DNA of 52,085 bases from Azoarcus sp. (lineage in GTDB: Bacteria > Pseudomonadota > Gammaproteobacteria > Burkholderiales > Rhodocyclaceae): positions 1 through 52,085 of the forward strand of contig JAUSOD010000080.1 of assembly GCA_030656215.1 (NCBI GenBank), given 5' to 3'. The notes below the pieces were generated by a model. That model was not told the origin of the DNA, ran no database searches, and worked only from the letters and a program-made list of their open reading frames with translations. Every line of letters starts with the position of its first letter. Within the stretch, counting starts at the first letter, position 1. This document shows positions 15,760 through 23,971 of this stretch, piece after piece. The position numbers and the translations under genes were made by a program.

Positions 15760-16746
15760 ATGCTTACCCATGCTTTCTGGACCGTCGAACCCGGCCGCGG
15801 GGAGATTCGCGAACTCGAGCTGCTAGCGCCGGAAGTGGGCGAAGTGCGCGTCCGGGCGCTGTTCAGCGGCATCAGCCGGGGCACCGAGAGCCTGGTGTTC
15901 AGTGGTGAGGTGCCCGAAAGCGAGTTCGAGCGCATGCGCGCACCGTTTCAGCAAGGCGAGTTCCCGGCGCCGGTCAAGTACGGCTATGCCAGCGTGGGTG
16001 TGGTCGAAGCGGGGGAGGGCGATGCCGCCCACGCGCTGATCGGCCGCCCGGTGTTCTGCCTTTTTCCCCATCAGTGCCACTATGTGGTGCCGGCTGCGGC
16101 GGTGGTGCCGCTGCCGGACGGGTTGCCACCTGCGCGCGCGGTGCTGGCCGCCAACATGGAGACGGCGGTCAATTCCCTGTGGGATACCGCGCCTGCGGTG
16201 GGCGATCGCATCGCGGTGATCGGCGGCGGGGTGGTCGGCAGCCTGGTGGCCTGGCTGTGCAGCCGCATGCCGGGCACCCGGGTGGAGCTGATCGACATCA
16301 ATCCGGCGCGGGCGGCGCTTGCTGACGCGCTCGGGGTGTCGTTCCGGCTGCCCGGCGAGGCCACGCCCGAATGCGACCTCGTGTTTCACGCCAGCGGCAA
16401 CCCGGCCGGTCTGCGTCAGGCGCTCGGCCTCGCCGGGCAGGAGGCAACGGTGGTGGAGATGAGCTGGTTCGGTCGGCAGGAGGTCTGTCTGCCGCTGGGT
16501 GGAGCGTTTCATGCCCGCCGGCTTACGCTGCGTTCGAGCCAGGTCGGCCGTATTCCGCCGCCGCGGGCGCCGCGCTGGGCTTACCGGCAGCGCATGGAGC
16601 TGGCCCTGTCGCTGCTCGCCGATCCGTGCCTCGACGCACTGATCAGCGGTGAGAGCGATTTTCTCGATCTGCCCGCGCACATGCCGCAACTATTGGGCGC
16701 GCCCGGCTCGACCCTGTGCCATCGCATCCGCTACCCTTCGGTTTGA
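15760..16746 (+). CDS. BchC-like MDR dehydrogenase without the usual catalytic cysteine
   Basis: This medium-chain dehydrogenase/reductase is about 328 residues from ATG 15760, where the family start MLTHAFWTVEPGRGE lies; a longer start at 15715 cannot be excluded. The Rossmann motif is VIGGGVVGSLVAWL. The N-terminal block LFSGISRGTESLVFSGEVP resembles bacteriochlorophyllide dehydrogenase BchC and relatives. The position of the catalytic zinc cysteine is Ser (SGISRG), so zinc catalysis of the classical type is unlikely. No phototrophy genes are nearby, so BchC function itself is improbable. It is the first rightward gene of a tight run with the PTPS paralogue and the glycosyltransferase. Confidence 0.85.
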   Translation: MLTHAFWTVEPGRGEIRELELLAPEVGEVRVRALFSGISRGTESLVFSGEVPESEFERMRAPFQQGEFPAPVKYGYASVGVVEAGEGDAAHALIGRPVFCLFPHQCHYVVPAAAVVPLPDGLPPARAVLAANMETAVNSLWDTAPAVGDRIAVIGGGVVGSLVAWLCSRMPGTRVELIDINPARAALADALGVSFRLPGEATPECDLVFHASGNPAGLRQALGLAGQEATVVEMSWFGRQEVCLPLGGAFHARRLTLRSSQVGRIPPPRAPRWAYRQRMELALSLLADPCLDALISGESDFLDLPAHMPQLLGAPGSTLCHRIRYPSV

Positions 16747-16847
16747 AAAAACCGGTTTGCCTGAAAGCCTGTTTGCCCCGTTTCTCCGTATTCCCGTTCA
16801 AGCCCTTGGCGCGGTCTGCCTGCGCGCCCATTCTCAAGGAATGATTC

Positions 16848-17246
16848 ATGTACAGCCTGACCGTTCGCGACCACATCATGATCGCCCATAGTTTTCAGGG
16901 CGAGATCTTCGGCCCCGCCCAGCGCACCCACGGCGCGACCTACGTGATCGACGTGTGCTTCCAGCGCGTAGAGCTCGATGACGACGGGCTGGTGGTCGAT
17001 ATCGGCCTCGCCGGCACTGTCCTGCATGCGCTGCTGACTGAGCTGAACTTTCGCAATCTCGACGAAGAAGCTGCGTTCAAGGGGCGCAACACCACCACCG
17101 AATTCATGGCACGGGTGATCTTCGACCGCATGGCGCAGGCCGTGCGTGCAGGTCAGCTGGGGGAGGGCGGGCGCGGACTCTCCGCGCTCAAGGTCACGCT
17201 GCATGAGTCGCATATCGCGTGGGCGGCCTACGAAGGGACGCTGTGA
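16848..17246 (+). CDS. 6-pyruvoyltetrahydropterin synthase/QueD-family paralogue with altered active site
   Basis: This 132-residue protein has the T-fold of PTPS/QueD but departs from it at key sites. The zinc triad reduces to H14 (IAHSF) and H28 (THGAT); the third ligand of the HGH motif is Ala30. The cysteine four residues before HGH is Ala24, and the Asp-His pair of the DHxxLN motif is Asn67-Phe68. The terminal Glu (E120 in [10 protein letters not shown]), which anchors the pterin ring, is kept. It may therefore bind a pterin-like ligand without canonical chemistry, which is inference. ATG 16848 follows AGGAA. Its stop overlaps the start of the glycosyltransferase gene. Confidence 0.85.
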   Translation: MYSLTVRDHIMIAHSFQGEIFGPAQRTHGATYVIDVCFQRVELDDDGLVVDIGLAGTVLHALLTELNFRNLDEEAAFKGRNTTTEFMARVIFDRMAQAVRAGQLGEGGRGLSALKVTLHESHIAWAAYEGTL

Positions 17247-19315
17247 GCGAACGCTCTGCCTTTCACTTTCGCCGCTGCACCTTCATCGTTGCCGGCGATC
17301 CGGCGCAGCTGACCGGCGGTTATGTTTACGACGCACGCATCGTCGACGGCTTGCGTGCGCGTGGGTGGTTGGTCGAGGTGATCGGGCTGGCCGGACAGTT
17401 TCCGGCGCCCGATGCGGTCGCGCGCGAGGCGTTTGCCGACGCACTCGCGGCCCTGCCTGGCGGCACACGGGTGGTGATCGACGGCCTGGTGATGGGCGGC
17501 TTGCCCGAGGTGGTCGGTGCACACTGCCGGCGTCTGCGCATGGTGGCGCTGGTGCATCATCTGCTGGGTGACGAGCATGGGGTGGACGCGGCGCAGCGTG
17601 CCGCCTTTCTCCGCAGCGAGGCGGCAGCGCTGGCGCAGGTCGACCGCATCATCGCGACCAGCGCCAACACGGCCCGCCGGCTGGCGGACTTCGTTCCACG
17701 CCCGATCCCGATCGACGTGGTCGAACCCGGTGTCGACGCCGTGCCGCTCGCGCCTGCCGAGGGCGAGCGGCCGCGCCTGCTGTGCGTGGCCAGCGTAACC
17801 CCGCGCAAGGGGCACGATGTGCTGCTGGCGGCGCTTGCCGGTGTGCGCGACCTGCGCTGGCAGTGCGATTGTGTTGGCAGCCTGAGCCGCGACCCCGCCC
17901 ATGCTGCACGGGTGGCGGCGCTGATCGGCACGCACCAGCTCGAAGCGCGTGTCCGGCTGGTTGGCGAGCAGACGCCGGTCGAGCTGCAGCGCACCTATGC
18001 CGAGGCCGACGTGTTTGTGCTGGCCTCGCATTACGAGGGCTATGGGATGGTGATCAGCGAGGCGCTCGCGCGTGGTTTGCCGGTGGTCGCCACCCGCGGC
18101 GGCGCGCTGGCGGACACGGTGCCATCCGGCGCCGGTTTGCTGGTCCCGCCAGACGATGCTGCAGCGCTGGCCGCAGCCTTGCGCCGGGTATTGGTCGAGC
18201 CCGGCTTGAGAGACGAGCTGAGGGAGGGCGCACGCCGCGCACGCATGACGCTGCGCGACTGGGCGGACGCAGCGGCCGGCTTTGAAGCGGCACTGGATTC
18301 AACAGCGGACGCAGCAGCGGACGTCGCCCTGGACGTCGTACCTGAAACCGCTCCCAACGCCCCGGCGATCTCCGCGCACGCCCCTCAGGCGCAGGCCGCC
18401 CACGCTGATGCCATCTTCAGCGCCGACTGGCTCGCCTTGCGTGCCGCCCCTGATGCACGGGCGCGTGATGCCGGGCTGACAACGCTTGCGCACCAGTGGT
18501 TGAACGCCCGCCGGCAGGAGCGGACGTCCCTGCGGCTACTCGATCTTGGTACCGGCAGCGGGGCCAATCCGTGCTTTCTTGCTCCAAGGCTGCCCGGCCC
18601 GCAGGCGTGGACGCTGTTCGACCATGATGCCGCGCTGCTCGATCGTGCGGCGACACGGTCGGCGGCGCTGCGCGACCTCGACGGCCGGCCGGTCGACATC
18701 CATGTGGTGCGTGGCGATCTTGCCCGGCTTGGGGCCGGGGATCTGACCGGCGTCGATCTGCTGACGGCGTCCGCGCTGCTCGATCTGGTCGATGTCGGCT
18801 GGCTCGAGCGGCTCGCGCTCGCGTGTCGACAGGCTGCGTGCGCGGTGTTGATCACGCTGAGCGTGGATGGGTGTTGGCGACTGAGCGTAGGGAACGAAGA
18901 GGGTAGGGAAGACGAGGGTAAGGAAGACGAAGAGGATGCCTTCGTTCGTGCCGCGTTCAATGCCCATCAACGCGGCGACAAGGGGATGGGTGGCGCGCTC
19001 GGACCGGACGCGGCGCCGCTGCTGGCGCAACTGCTGAGCGCGCAGGGTTATGAGCTTCGGCTTGCGCCCAGCCCGTGGCGTTTGCGCATGTCCGACGCGG
19101 GCGAACAGGCACTGGCGAAGGCGCTGGTCGAGGGCTGGCGCGATGCGGCACGGGCGCAGTGCCCCGCAGCGGCGGGACGTATCGACGCCTGGTACGTGCG
19201 GCGCTGCGAGGATCTGCTTAATCCGGCGGTGGTGGTCGAGGTGGGGCATGTCGATCTCCTCGCGCTTCCGGCGCCTGAATTCGCGGCCGGCGGACTTGAT
19301 GCGCCCTCAGCGTAA
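17243..19315 (+). CDS. GT4-type glycosyltransferase fused to a SAM-dependent methyltransferase
   Basis: From GTG 17243, overlapping the PTPS stop (GTGA), this 690-residue protein has two catalytic parts. Residues ~1-355 are a GT-B glycosyltransferase with the family-4 EX7E motif (E265 to E273 in EGYGMVISE) and [14 protein letters not shown] as the donor-site strand. After an Ala/Asp/Pro-rich linker (~350-395), residues ~395-690 form a class I methyltransferase with motif [11 protein letters not shown] (G436) and motif-II-like [10 protein letters not shown]. An acidic run of about 18 residues near 551-568 ([15 protein letters not shown]) interrupts the methyltransferase and is probably a surface loop. 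The substrate is unknown. The next gene starts at the last base of the stop. Confidence 0.85.
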   Translation: MSERSAFHFRRCTFIVAGDPAQLTGGYVYDARIVDGLRARGWLVEVIGLAGQFPAPDAVAREAFADALAALPGGTRVVIDGLVMGGLPEVVGAHCRRLRMVALVHHLLGDEHGVDAAQRAAFLRSEAAALAQVDRIIATSANTARRLADFVPRPIPIDVVEPGVDAVPLAPAEGERPRLLCVASVTPRKGHDVLLAALAGVRDLRWQCDCVGSLSRDPAHAARVAALIGTHQLEARVRLVGEQTPVELQRTYAEADVFVLASHYEGYGMVISEALARGLPVVATRGGALADTVPSGAGLLVPPDDAAALAAALRRVLVEPGLRDELREGARRARMTLRDWADAAAGFEAALDSTADAAADVALDVVPETAPNAPAISAHAPQAQAAHADAIFSADWLALRAAPDARARDAGLTTLAHQWLNARRQERTSLRLLDLGTGSGANPCFLAPRLPGPQAWTLFDHDAALLDRAATRSAALRDLDGRPVDIHVVRGDLARLGAGDLTGVDLLTASALLDLVDVGWLERLALACRQAACAVLITLSVDGCWRLSVGNEEGREDEGKEDEEDAFVRAAFNAHQRGDKGMGGALGPDAAPLLAQLLSAQGYELRLAPSPWRLRMSDAGEQALAKALVEGWRDAARAQCPAAAGRIDAWYVRRCEDLLNPAVVVEVGHVDLLALPAPEFAAGGLDAPSA

Positions 19316-20280
19316 TGAGGCAGGCACCGTTTCCTGAAGCGGGGGTGCGCCGCTTGCGTCGGGTGGGGCGCGTGTTGTTGCGACTTGCGTTCAGCGCCGG
19401 CTTGCTGGCATTGCTGTTGTGGTGGCTGAAGCCGGATGCGGTGTTCGCTGCGCTCGGTCCGCTGTCGCCCGGCTGGGTGTTGCCGGCGCTGGCGCTCGGG
19501 GTGCCGCAGGTGTTTGTGTCGGCCTGGCGCTGGCGCCTGACGGCGGCGTGTCTCGGCCTTGCGCTGCCGCTCGGTGTGGCCTTTCGCGAGTACTACCTGG
19601 CGAGCTTTCTCAATCAGGTGCTGCCGGGTGGCGTTGGTGGCGACCTGACGCGGGCATGGCGCCATGCGGGCGCGGTGGATGGCGGACGTGCGCCCTGGCA
19701 TGCGGTGCTGATCGAGCGTGCCTCGGGGCAGCTGGCGCTGCTGCTGGTTGGGGGCGCGGCCCTGGCCCTTTCGCCGGCGCTGAGGGTGGGGATGGTCGAT
19801 GCCATCGCTGCGCTGCCACTGCCGTCCGGGGTTTGGGCGCTGGGCGGGTTGGCGGTCGGCCTGCTTGCTTTCCGCCGTTTGCGTCCGGCCTTGGCCGTGC
19901 TGTGGCGCGACGCACGCCTGGCCTTGTTCGCGCGCACGGTGCTGCCCCTGCAACTGCTTGGATCGCTTGCCCTGGTGGCGAGCTACATCGCGGTCTACTT
20001 CTGCTGTGCGCGGGCGATCGGGATCGGCCGGCCGGCTGCCGAGTTGCTGCCGCTGATTCCGCCGGTGCTGCTGGCGATGGCGATACCGCTGTCGGTGGCG
20101 GGCTGGGGCGTGCGCGAGGGGGCTGCGGCGCTGGTGTGGCTGCTTGCCGGCTTGCCCCCCGCGGAAGGGGTGGCAATCTCGGTCGTGTATGGGGTGGTGG
20201 TGCTGGTGTCCAGCCTGCCTGGCGCTGCGGTGCTGCTGGCTGGCGGCGCCGGACATCGCCGCGGTGCCCAGCCTTCCTGA
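19315..20280 (+). CDS. LPG-synthase-TM / AglD-type (UPF0104) membrane protein
   Basis: This 321-residue protein has about eight hydrophobic spans, from RVLLRLAFSAGLLALLLWWL to VAISVVYGVVVLVSSLPGAA. The family pattern is visible in FLNQVLPGGVGGDLTRAWR and IPLSVAGWGVREGAAALVWL. Members lacking the soluble aminoacyl-transfer domain, as here, are thought to act as flippases or as partners of lipid glycosylation (AglD, MprF membrane part). ATG 19315 shares a base with the preceding stop, so it is coupled to the glycosyltransferase-methyltransferase. This suggests that the glycosylated product is lipid-linked or crosses the membrane. Confidence 0.85.
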   Translation: MRQAPFPEAGVRRLRRVGRVLLRLAFSAGLLALLLWWLKPDAVFAALGPLSPGWVLPALALGVPQVFVSAWRWRLTAACLGLALPLGVAFREYYLASFLNQVLPGGVGGDLTRAWRHAGAVDGGRAPWHAVLIERASGQLALLLVGGAALALSPALRVGMVDAIAALPLPSGVWALGGLAVGLLAFRRLRPALAVLWRDARLALFARTVLPLQLLGSLALVASYIAVYFCCARAIGIGRPAAELLPLIPPVLLAMAIPLSVAGWGVREGAAALVWLLAGLPPAEGVAISVVYGVVVLVSSLPGAAVLLAGGAGHRRGAQPS

Positions 20281-20326
20281 TCGCCTGTGTCCGTCCGCCT
20301 CCTGTGGAGCGGGTCGATGTTCCGGG

Positions 20327-21169
20327 TCAGCGCAGCGTCAGCTCGAACAGGGTGTCCTCGCCGCAGGCGAAACGACGGGTGCGTGGCCGCAGGGCGGTGT
20401 CCAGGGTGTCGATCGGCGCCAGGCTGAGGCCGGGGCGGCCGGAGCCGATCACCATGGGGGCGATCAGCAGGTGCAATTGATCGAGCTGTCCGGCCTGCAG
20501 GAAGCGTGACACCGTGTCGCCGCCGCCCTCGATCAGCACCCGGTGCAGTCCCCGGCTGGCAAGCAGGGCGAGTATGGCTGCCGGATCGACCCCGTTGGCA
20601 CCGTCTGCAATCGCGAGCGTGGGTACGTTGCGGGCTACGGTGCAGGGGTCGGCCGGGGCCGCGTTCGACAAATGCAGGGTGGTGGCATCGCCGTCGTGGA
20701 ACAGGCGCGAGCCCTTGTGCGCCCTGCCTTTCGGGTCGAGCACGACCCTGACCGGGTTGGGACCGCACACATGGCGTACGGTGAGCTGGGGGTCGTCGGC
20801 ATTGACCGTGCCCACGCCGACCACCACGGCATCCACCATCGCCCGCAGTCGGTGCAGATGGGTGCGTGCCGTCTCGCCGTTGATGTAGAACGAGGCGCCC
20901 GATTCGGTGGCGATGCGTCCGTCCAGGCTCTGCCCGAGCTGGCCCACGACGAAGGCGCCGGGACGCGCGGCAAGGGGGAGAAAGATCGACAACAGTTCGT
21001 CGGCTTCGCGACTGTGGGGCTGGTCGGCACGCCACTGTCCTCCCCGCTCGACTTCGAGCCGGAATGGCCCGTTGTTCAGGACTGCCTGCTGCTTGCCCTG
21101 CCAGTCGTGGTGGCGGGCGGCAAGGATCAGCTGCCAGGCCTGATCCAGGGTCAATTCCGGTGACGCCAT
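20327..21169 (-). CDS. RibD C-terminal-like (pyrimidine/pterin) reductase
   Basis: This 280-residue protein has a ~75-residue N-terminal extension and then the dihydrofolate-reductase-like RibD_C fold: VVGQLGQSLDGRIATESGAS, AVVVGVGTVNADDPQLTVR and HRVLIEGGGDTVSRFLQ. Relatives reduce 2,5-diamino-6-ribosylamino-pyrimidinone phosphates with NADPH in riboflavin and archaeal pathways. The deaminase domain of bacterial RibD is absent, so this is not the usual bifunctional RibD. ATG 21169 has GAGG upstream; a second ATG at 21187 has none. It converges with the flippase-like gene and shares its strand with the creatininase gene. Confidence 0.87.
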   Translation of the reverse strand: MASPELTLDQAWQLILAARHHDWQGKQQAVLNNGPFRLEVERGGQWRADQPHSREADELLSIFLPLAARPGAFVVGQLGQSLDGRIATESGASFYINGETARTHLHRLRAMVDAVVVGVGTVNADDPQLTVRHVCGPNPVRVVLDPKGRAHKGSRLFHDGDATTLHLSNAAPADPCTVARNVPTLAIADGANGVDPAAILALLASRGLHRVLIEGGGDTVSRFLQAGQLDQLHLLIAPMVIGSGRPGLSLAPIDTLDTALRPRTRRFACGEDTLFELTLR

Positions 21170-21269
21170 TGGAGAACCTCGGTGCATGAGTTGTGGTCTG
21201 TGTTGGGTGGTCGTTGCCAGCGATTCATCGGCTCACCGTATGGCCTCTTGCGCGTACGTCGGGTGCGGC

Positions 21270-22115
21270 TCAATTGCAGTCCGGCGCCAGCCGCGCGAAG
21301 TCAAAATCATGCGTGTCGGTGATGATGCGGGCGAGGGCGGCGGCAAAGTGATCAACCAGTCTCGCGCCCAGTTCGGCGGTCGCGAGTCGGGCGTTACCGG
21401 TCACGCCGGCCGGGTTGAGGTCGGCGGCCATCCACGCAAAACCGGCCTCGCCCTCGGGCCCGAGCAGCTTGCCGTTCGCCGCCATCTCAAGACCGAGTGA
21501 GGGCCAGTCGGCAATGGCATGGTGACGGACCTTGTGCGGTGCCAGATGCATCATCATGGCCGTTTCCAGGGCGCCGCCATGCAGGCCATGACGCAGTTCG
21601 GACGCAGGCAGTGCATCGGGCGGCGGGGCAAAACGAAAGTAGTTTGCACGCACCACCAGCAGGCGATGGTTTGCGCGCAGCTTGAGCGCGGCCAGGTCAA
21701 TCACCGACTTGTTGCCGCCATGACTATTGAACAACACCAGCCGGCGGAATCCGGCACGTGCCACACTGGCGCCGATTTCGGTCAGTGTGGCCAGGGCGGT
21801 TTCCGCTGACAGGCTCAGGGTGCCGGCCTGGTCCCGGTGCTCGAGGCTGAGGCCGATCGCCAGCGGCGGCAACAGACAGGCGGGCGTGGTAGCGGGAAGA
21901 CGGGCAAAGGCGGCAGCGGCAAGCCCGATGCCGATATCGAGGTCGGTGGACAGGGGGAGGTGCGGCCCGTGCTGTTCGATCGCCGCCAGCGGCAGCACGG
22001 CCACCGCATCGTTGGCCGCGAGTGCACGGATTTCGTCCGGAGTCAGGTCCTGCCACAGGGGATGACTCAGTGGATGACACAAGGGATGACTCGGTGGGTG
22101 AAGGGGATCGGTCAT
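21270..22115 (-). CDS. Creatininase-family amidohydrolase
   Basis: This ~281-residue metal-dependent amidohydrolase keeps the family ligands: E47, H49 and D58 in AAIEQHGPHLPLSTDLD, His in NSHGGN and Glu in LHGGALETAM. The family includes creatininase, MftE of mycofactocin synthesis and archaeal ArfB, which removes a formyl group from a GTP-derived pyrimidine. The start is uncertain: ATG 22115 (MTDPLHP) is used here, ATG 22136 or GTG 22163 are possible, and none has a strong ribosome site. The N-terminus is built on a 12-bp tandem repeat. It lies beside the RibD-like reductase. Confidence 0.85.
   Translation of the reverse strand: MTDPLHPPSHPLCHPLSHPLWQDLTPDEIRALAANDAVAVLPLAAIEQHGPHLPLSTDLDIGIGLAAAAFARLPATTPACLLPPLAIGLSLEHRDQAGTLSLSAETALATLTEIGASVARAGFRRLVLFNSHGGNKSVIDLAALKLRANHRLLVVRANYFRFAPPPDALPASELRHGLHGGALETAMMMHLAPHKVRHHAIADWPSLGLEMAANGKLLGPEGEAGFAWMAADLNPAGVTGNARLATAELGARLVDHFAAALARIITDTHDFDFARLAPDCN
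22055..22090 (-). repeat. Three 12-bp tandem units encoding HPL repeats
   Basis: In the creatininase reading direction three units follow each other: GTCATCCCTTGT, GTCATCCACTGA and GTCATCCCCTGT. They encode SHPLCHPLSHPL near the N-terminus. A fourth, degenerate unit (TTCACCCACCGA) precedes them. The number of units may vary between strains. Confidence 0.8.
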
Positions 22116-22192
22116 ATTGATTGATGTTTTTTGCATGAGGCCGTCGATGGGCGTTGGAAGCACGAATCCGGCACGAGTTCCGGGGAGCGCAC

Positions 22193-23872
22193 ATGAATAG
22201 CGTACAGGTACTTGAGCGACCTGAGTTTGCCGCTGCGAGCAGATCAGGCTGGTTGCGCGTGCTGCTGCCGCTGCTGATCCTCAATACCTTGTTGACCTTC
22301 GGTAACGACTGGCCAGGTCTCGGGGTCCGTTTCGATCTGTTGTTGTCGGTCGAACTCTGCCTTGGGGCGAGCGTGCTTCTGCTCTGGGTCGGCAGACGAG
22401 GTCAGCCCTCGGCACAGGTCCTGTCGGCGTTGTCGGTTGTATTTGTCATGCTGGTAATCGCGCGCTACGTCGAAGTAACGGTGCCTGCGGTCTTTGGCCG
22501 CCCGGTCAATCTGTACTGGGACGGACGCCACGCCTGGCAGGTGTTGCGGATGGCCGCGGGCGAGCTTGCTCCATGGCGGCTGGCCGGCGGCGGTCTGTTA
22601 CTTGCGGGCGCAGCGGTACTGCTGTTCCTGCTTGTGCGCCGGATGTTCGGCATGCTGGCGCGGGGGTTTGGTACGTGCGCCGGGCACCGCTGGATGCTCG
22701 CCACAGGCTTCGGCGCGGTGCTGCTCCATATGGCTCAGCCATGGTTGGCGAAGGACGTTCGGGCCGCGTTTTCGACCCCGGTCAGTGCCGGCATTGTGAG
22801 TTCGGGCGGACAACTGCGCACGGCGCTGTCGCCACGCAGTGCCGAGCGGCTGGGTGAGAGCCCCGTGTTTTCGGGGGGTGTCGAGGCCTTGCGCGGTAGC
22901 GATGTACTGCTGATCTTTGCCGAGGCCTACGGTGCGGTCACTTTCGACGACCCGGAGATCGTGGCGGCGCTTGCCGATTCGCGTGCGGCTCTGGCGCACG
23001 CAGCGCAGGAAAGCGAGCGCGGGGTGGTGTCGGCACGGGTGCGCTCGCCGACTTTCGGCGGCGGCTCGTGGCTCGCACATGCGGCCTTGCTGTCCGGGGT
23101 GGATACGCGCGACCCGGGTGACTACGAGTTGCTGCTGACGACTGACCGGCCAACGCTGGTCAGTCACTTCGCGCGCAACGGCTACCGCACGGTGGCATGG
23201 ATGCCGGGTTTGCAGCGGCCGTGGCCGGAGGGCTCTTTCTATGGCTTCGATCGCTATGGAGATGCGGACGGAATCGGTTATGCCGGGCCTGCCTTCGGCT
23301 ACTGGCGCATCCCTGATCAGGCCTCGCTGGCGCTGCTGCAGGCGCAGGAGCTCGGGGTAGCACTTGCTGCGAGTGGGCCTGAACGCGGCATGCCCGACTC
23401 ACGCGTGCCGCGTTTCGTCGTGTTTCCCACAGTCAGCTCGCACGCCCCGTTCAGACCGGTGGCGCCCTATGTGAGCGACTGGAGCCGGCTGTTGCGGGAC
23501 GATGCCTATACACCCGCTCAGCTCGATGAGGCCTTGAATGAGCCGGTTTCCTGGGCCGAGCCGCTGCCCGGCTACCTGCAGTCGATGCGCTACACCTTCG
23601 AATGGCTGTCTGGTTATTTGCGCGCGCAGGCGCCGCCGGATCTGCTGACGATCGTGATCGGCGACCACCAGCCGGTGGCTGGCGTGAGCGGACGTGATGC
23701 GTCGTGGGAGGTGCCGGTGCATGTATTCAGCGCCGACCCGGCACTGCTTGCCCGCTTCGAGGCGGCCGGCTTCAGTGCCGGCCTGCGGGGCGATGTGCCC
23801 CTGCTCGGCGACATGCACGAGCTGACCGGCGTGCTGGTGGATGTTTTTGCGGTGCGCAACCAGGCCCGCTGA
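22193..23872 (+). CDS. LtaS/sulfatase-superfamily membrane phosphotransferase-like protein
   Basis: This 559-residue protein has an N-terminal membrane domain of about four to five spans and a periplasmic alkaline-phosphatase-fold domain from residue ~235. Catalytic-type residues are visible: E244 in IFAEAYG, the putative nucleophile S292 in TFGGGSWLAHAALLSG, His in SSHAPF, and D491-H492 in GDHQPV. The Ser replaces the Thr of LtaS and EptA enzymes. Relatives move phosphoglycerol or phosphoethanolamine onto envelope glycans and lipids. ATG 22193 follows GGGGAG. It is divergent from the creatininase gene and closes the unexplained block. Plain sulfatase activity is less likely given the membrane domain. 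Confidence 0.82.
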   Translation: MNSVQVLERPEFAAASRSGWLRVLLPLLILNTLLTFGNDWPGLGVRFDLLLSVELCLGASVLLLWVGRRGQPSAQVLSALSVVFVMLVIARYVEVTVPAVFGRPVNLYWDGRHAWQVLRMAAGELAPWRLAGGGLLLAGAAVLLFLLVRRMFGMLARGFGTCAGHRWMLATGFGAVLLHMAQPWLAKDVRAAFSTPVSAGIVSSGGQLRTALSPRSAERLGESPVFSGGVEALRGSDVLLIFAEAYGAVTFDDPEIVAALADSRAALAHAAQESERGVVSARVRSPTFGGGSWLAHAALLSGVDTRDPGDYELLLTTDRPTLVSHFARNGYRTVAWMPGLQRPWPEGSFYGFDRYGDADGIGYAGPAFGYWRIPDQASLALLQAQELGVALAASGPERGMPDSRVPRFVVFPTVSSHAPFRPVAPYVSDWSRLLRDDAYTPAQLDEALNEPVSWAEPLPGYLQSMRYTFEWLSGYLRAQAPPDLLTIVIGDHQPVAGVSGRDASWEVPVHVFSADPALLARFEAAGFSAGLRGDVPLLGDMHELTGVLVDVFAVRNQAR

Positions 23873-23971
23873 CCTGCGCACGCCGCGGAATGCGGCGACT
23901 AGAGCAAAGACTCTGGCAGAAACTCCGGCAGAGGCTTGCAGCAGTCGCAGGTTATGCCGCGATTGTGGCCC

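Noticed and set aside
16749-16758. AAACCGGTTT palindrome, also at 24824-24833
   Set aside because: Only a 10-base self-complementary word; two occurrences near gene ends are not enough to call an operator.
18886-18950. Possible frameshift in the methyltransferase at the acidic run
   Set aside because: The frame continues smoothly with methyltransferase-like sequence on both sides, so an in-frame insertion explains it better.
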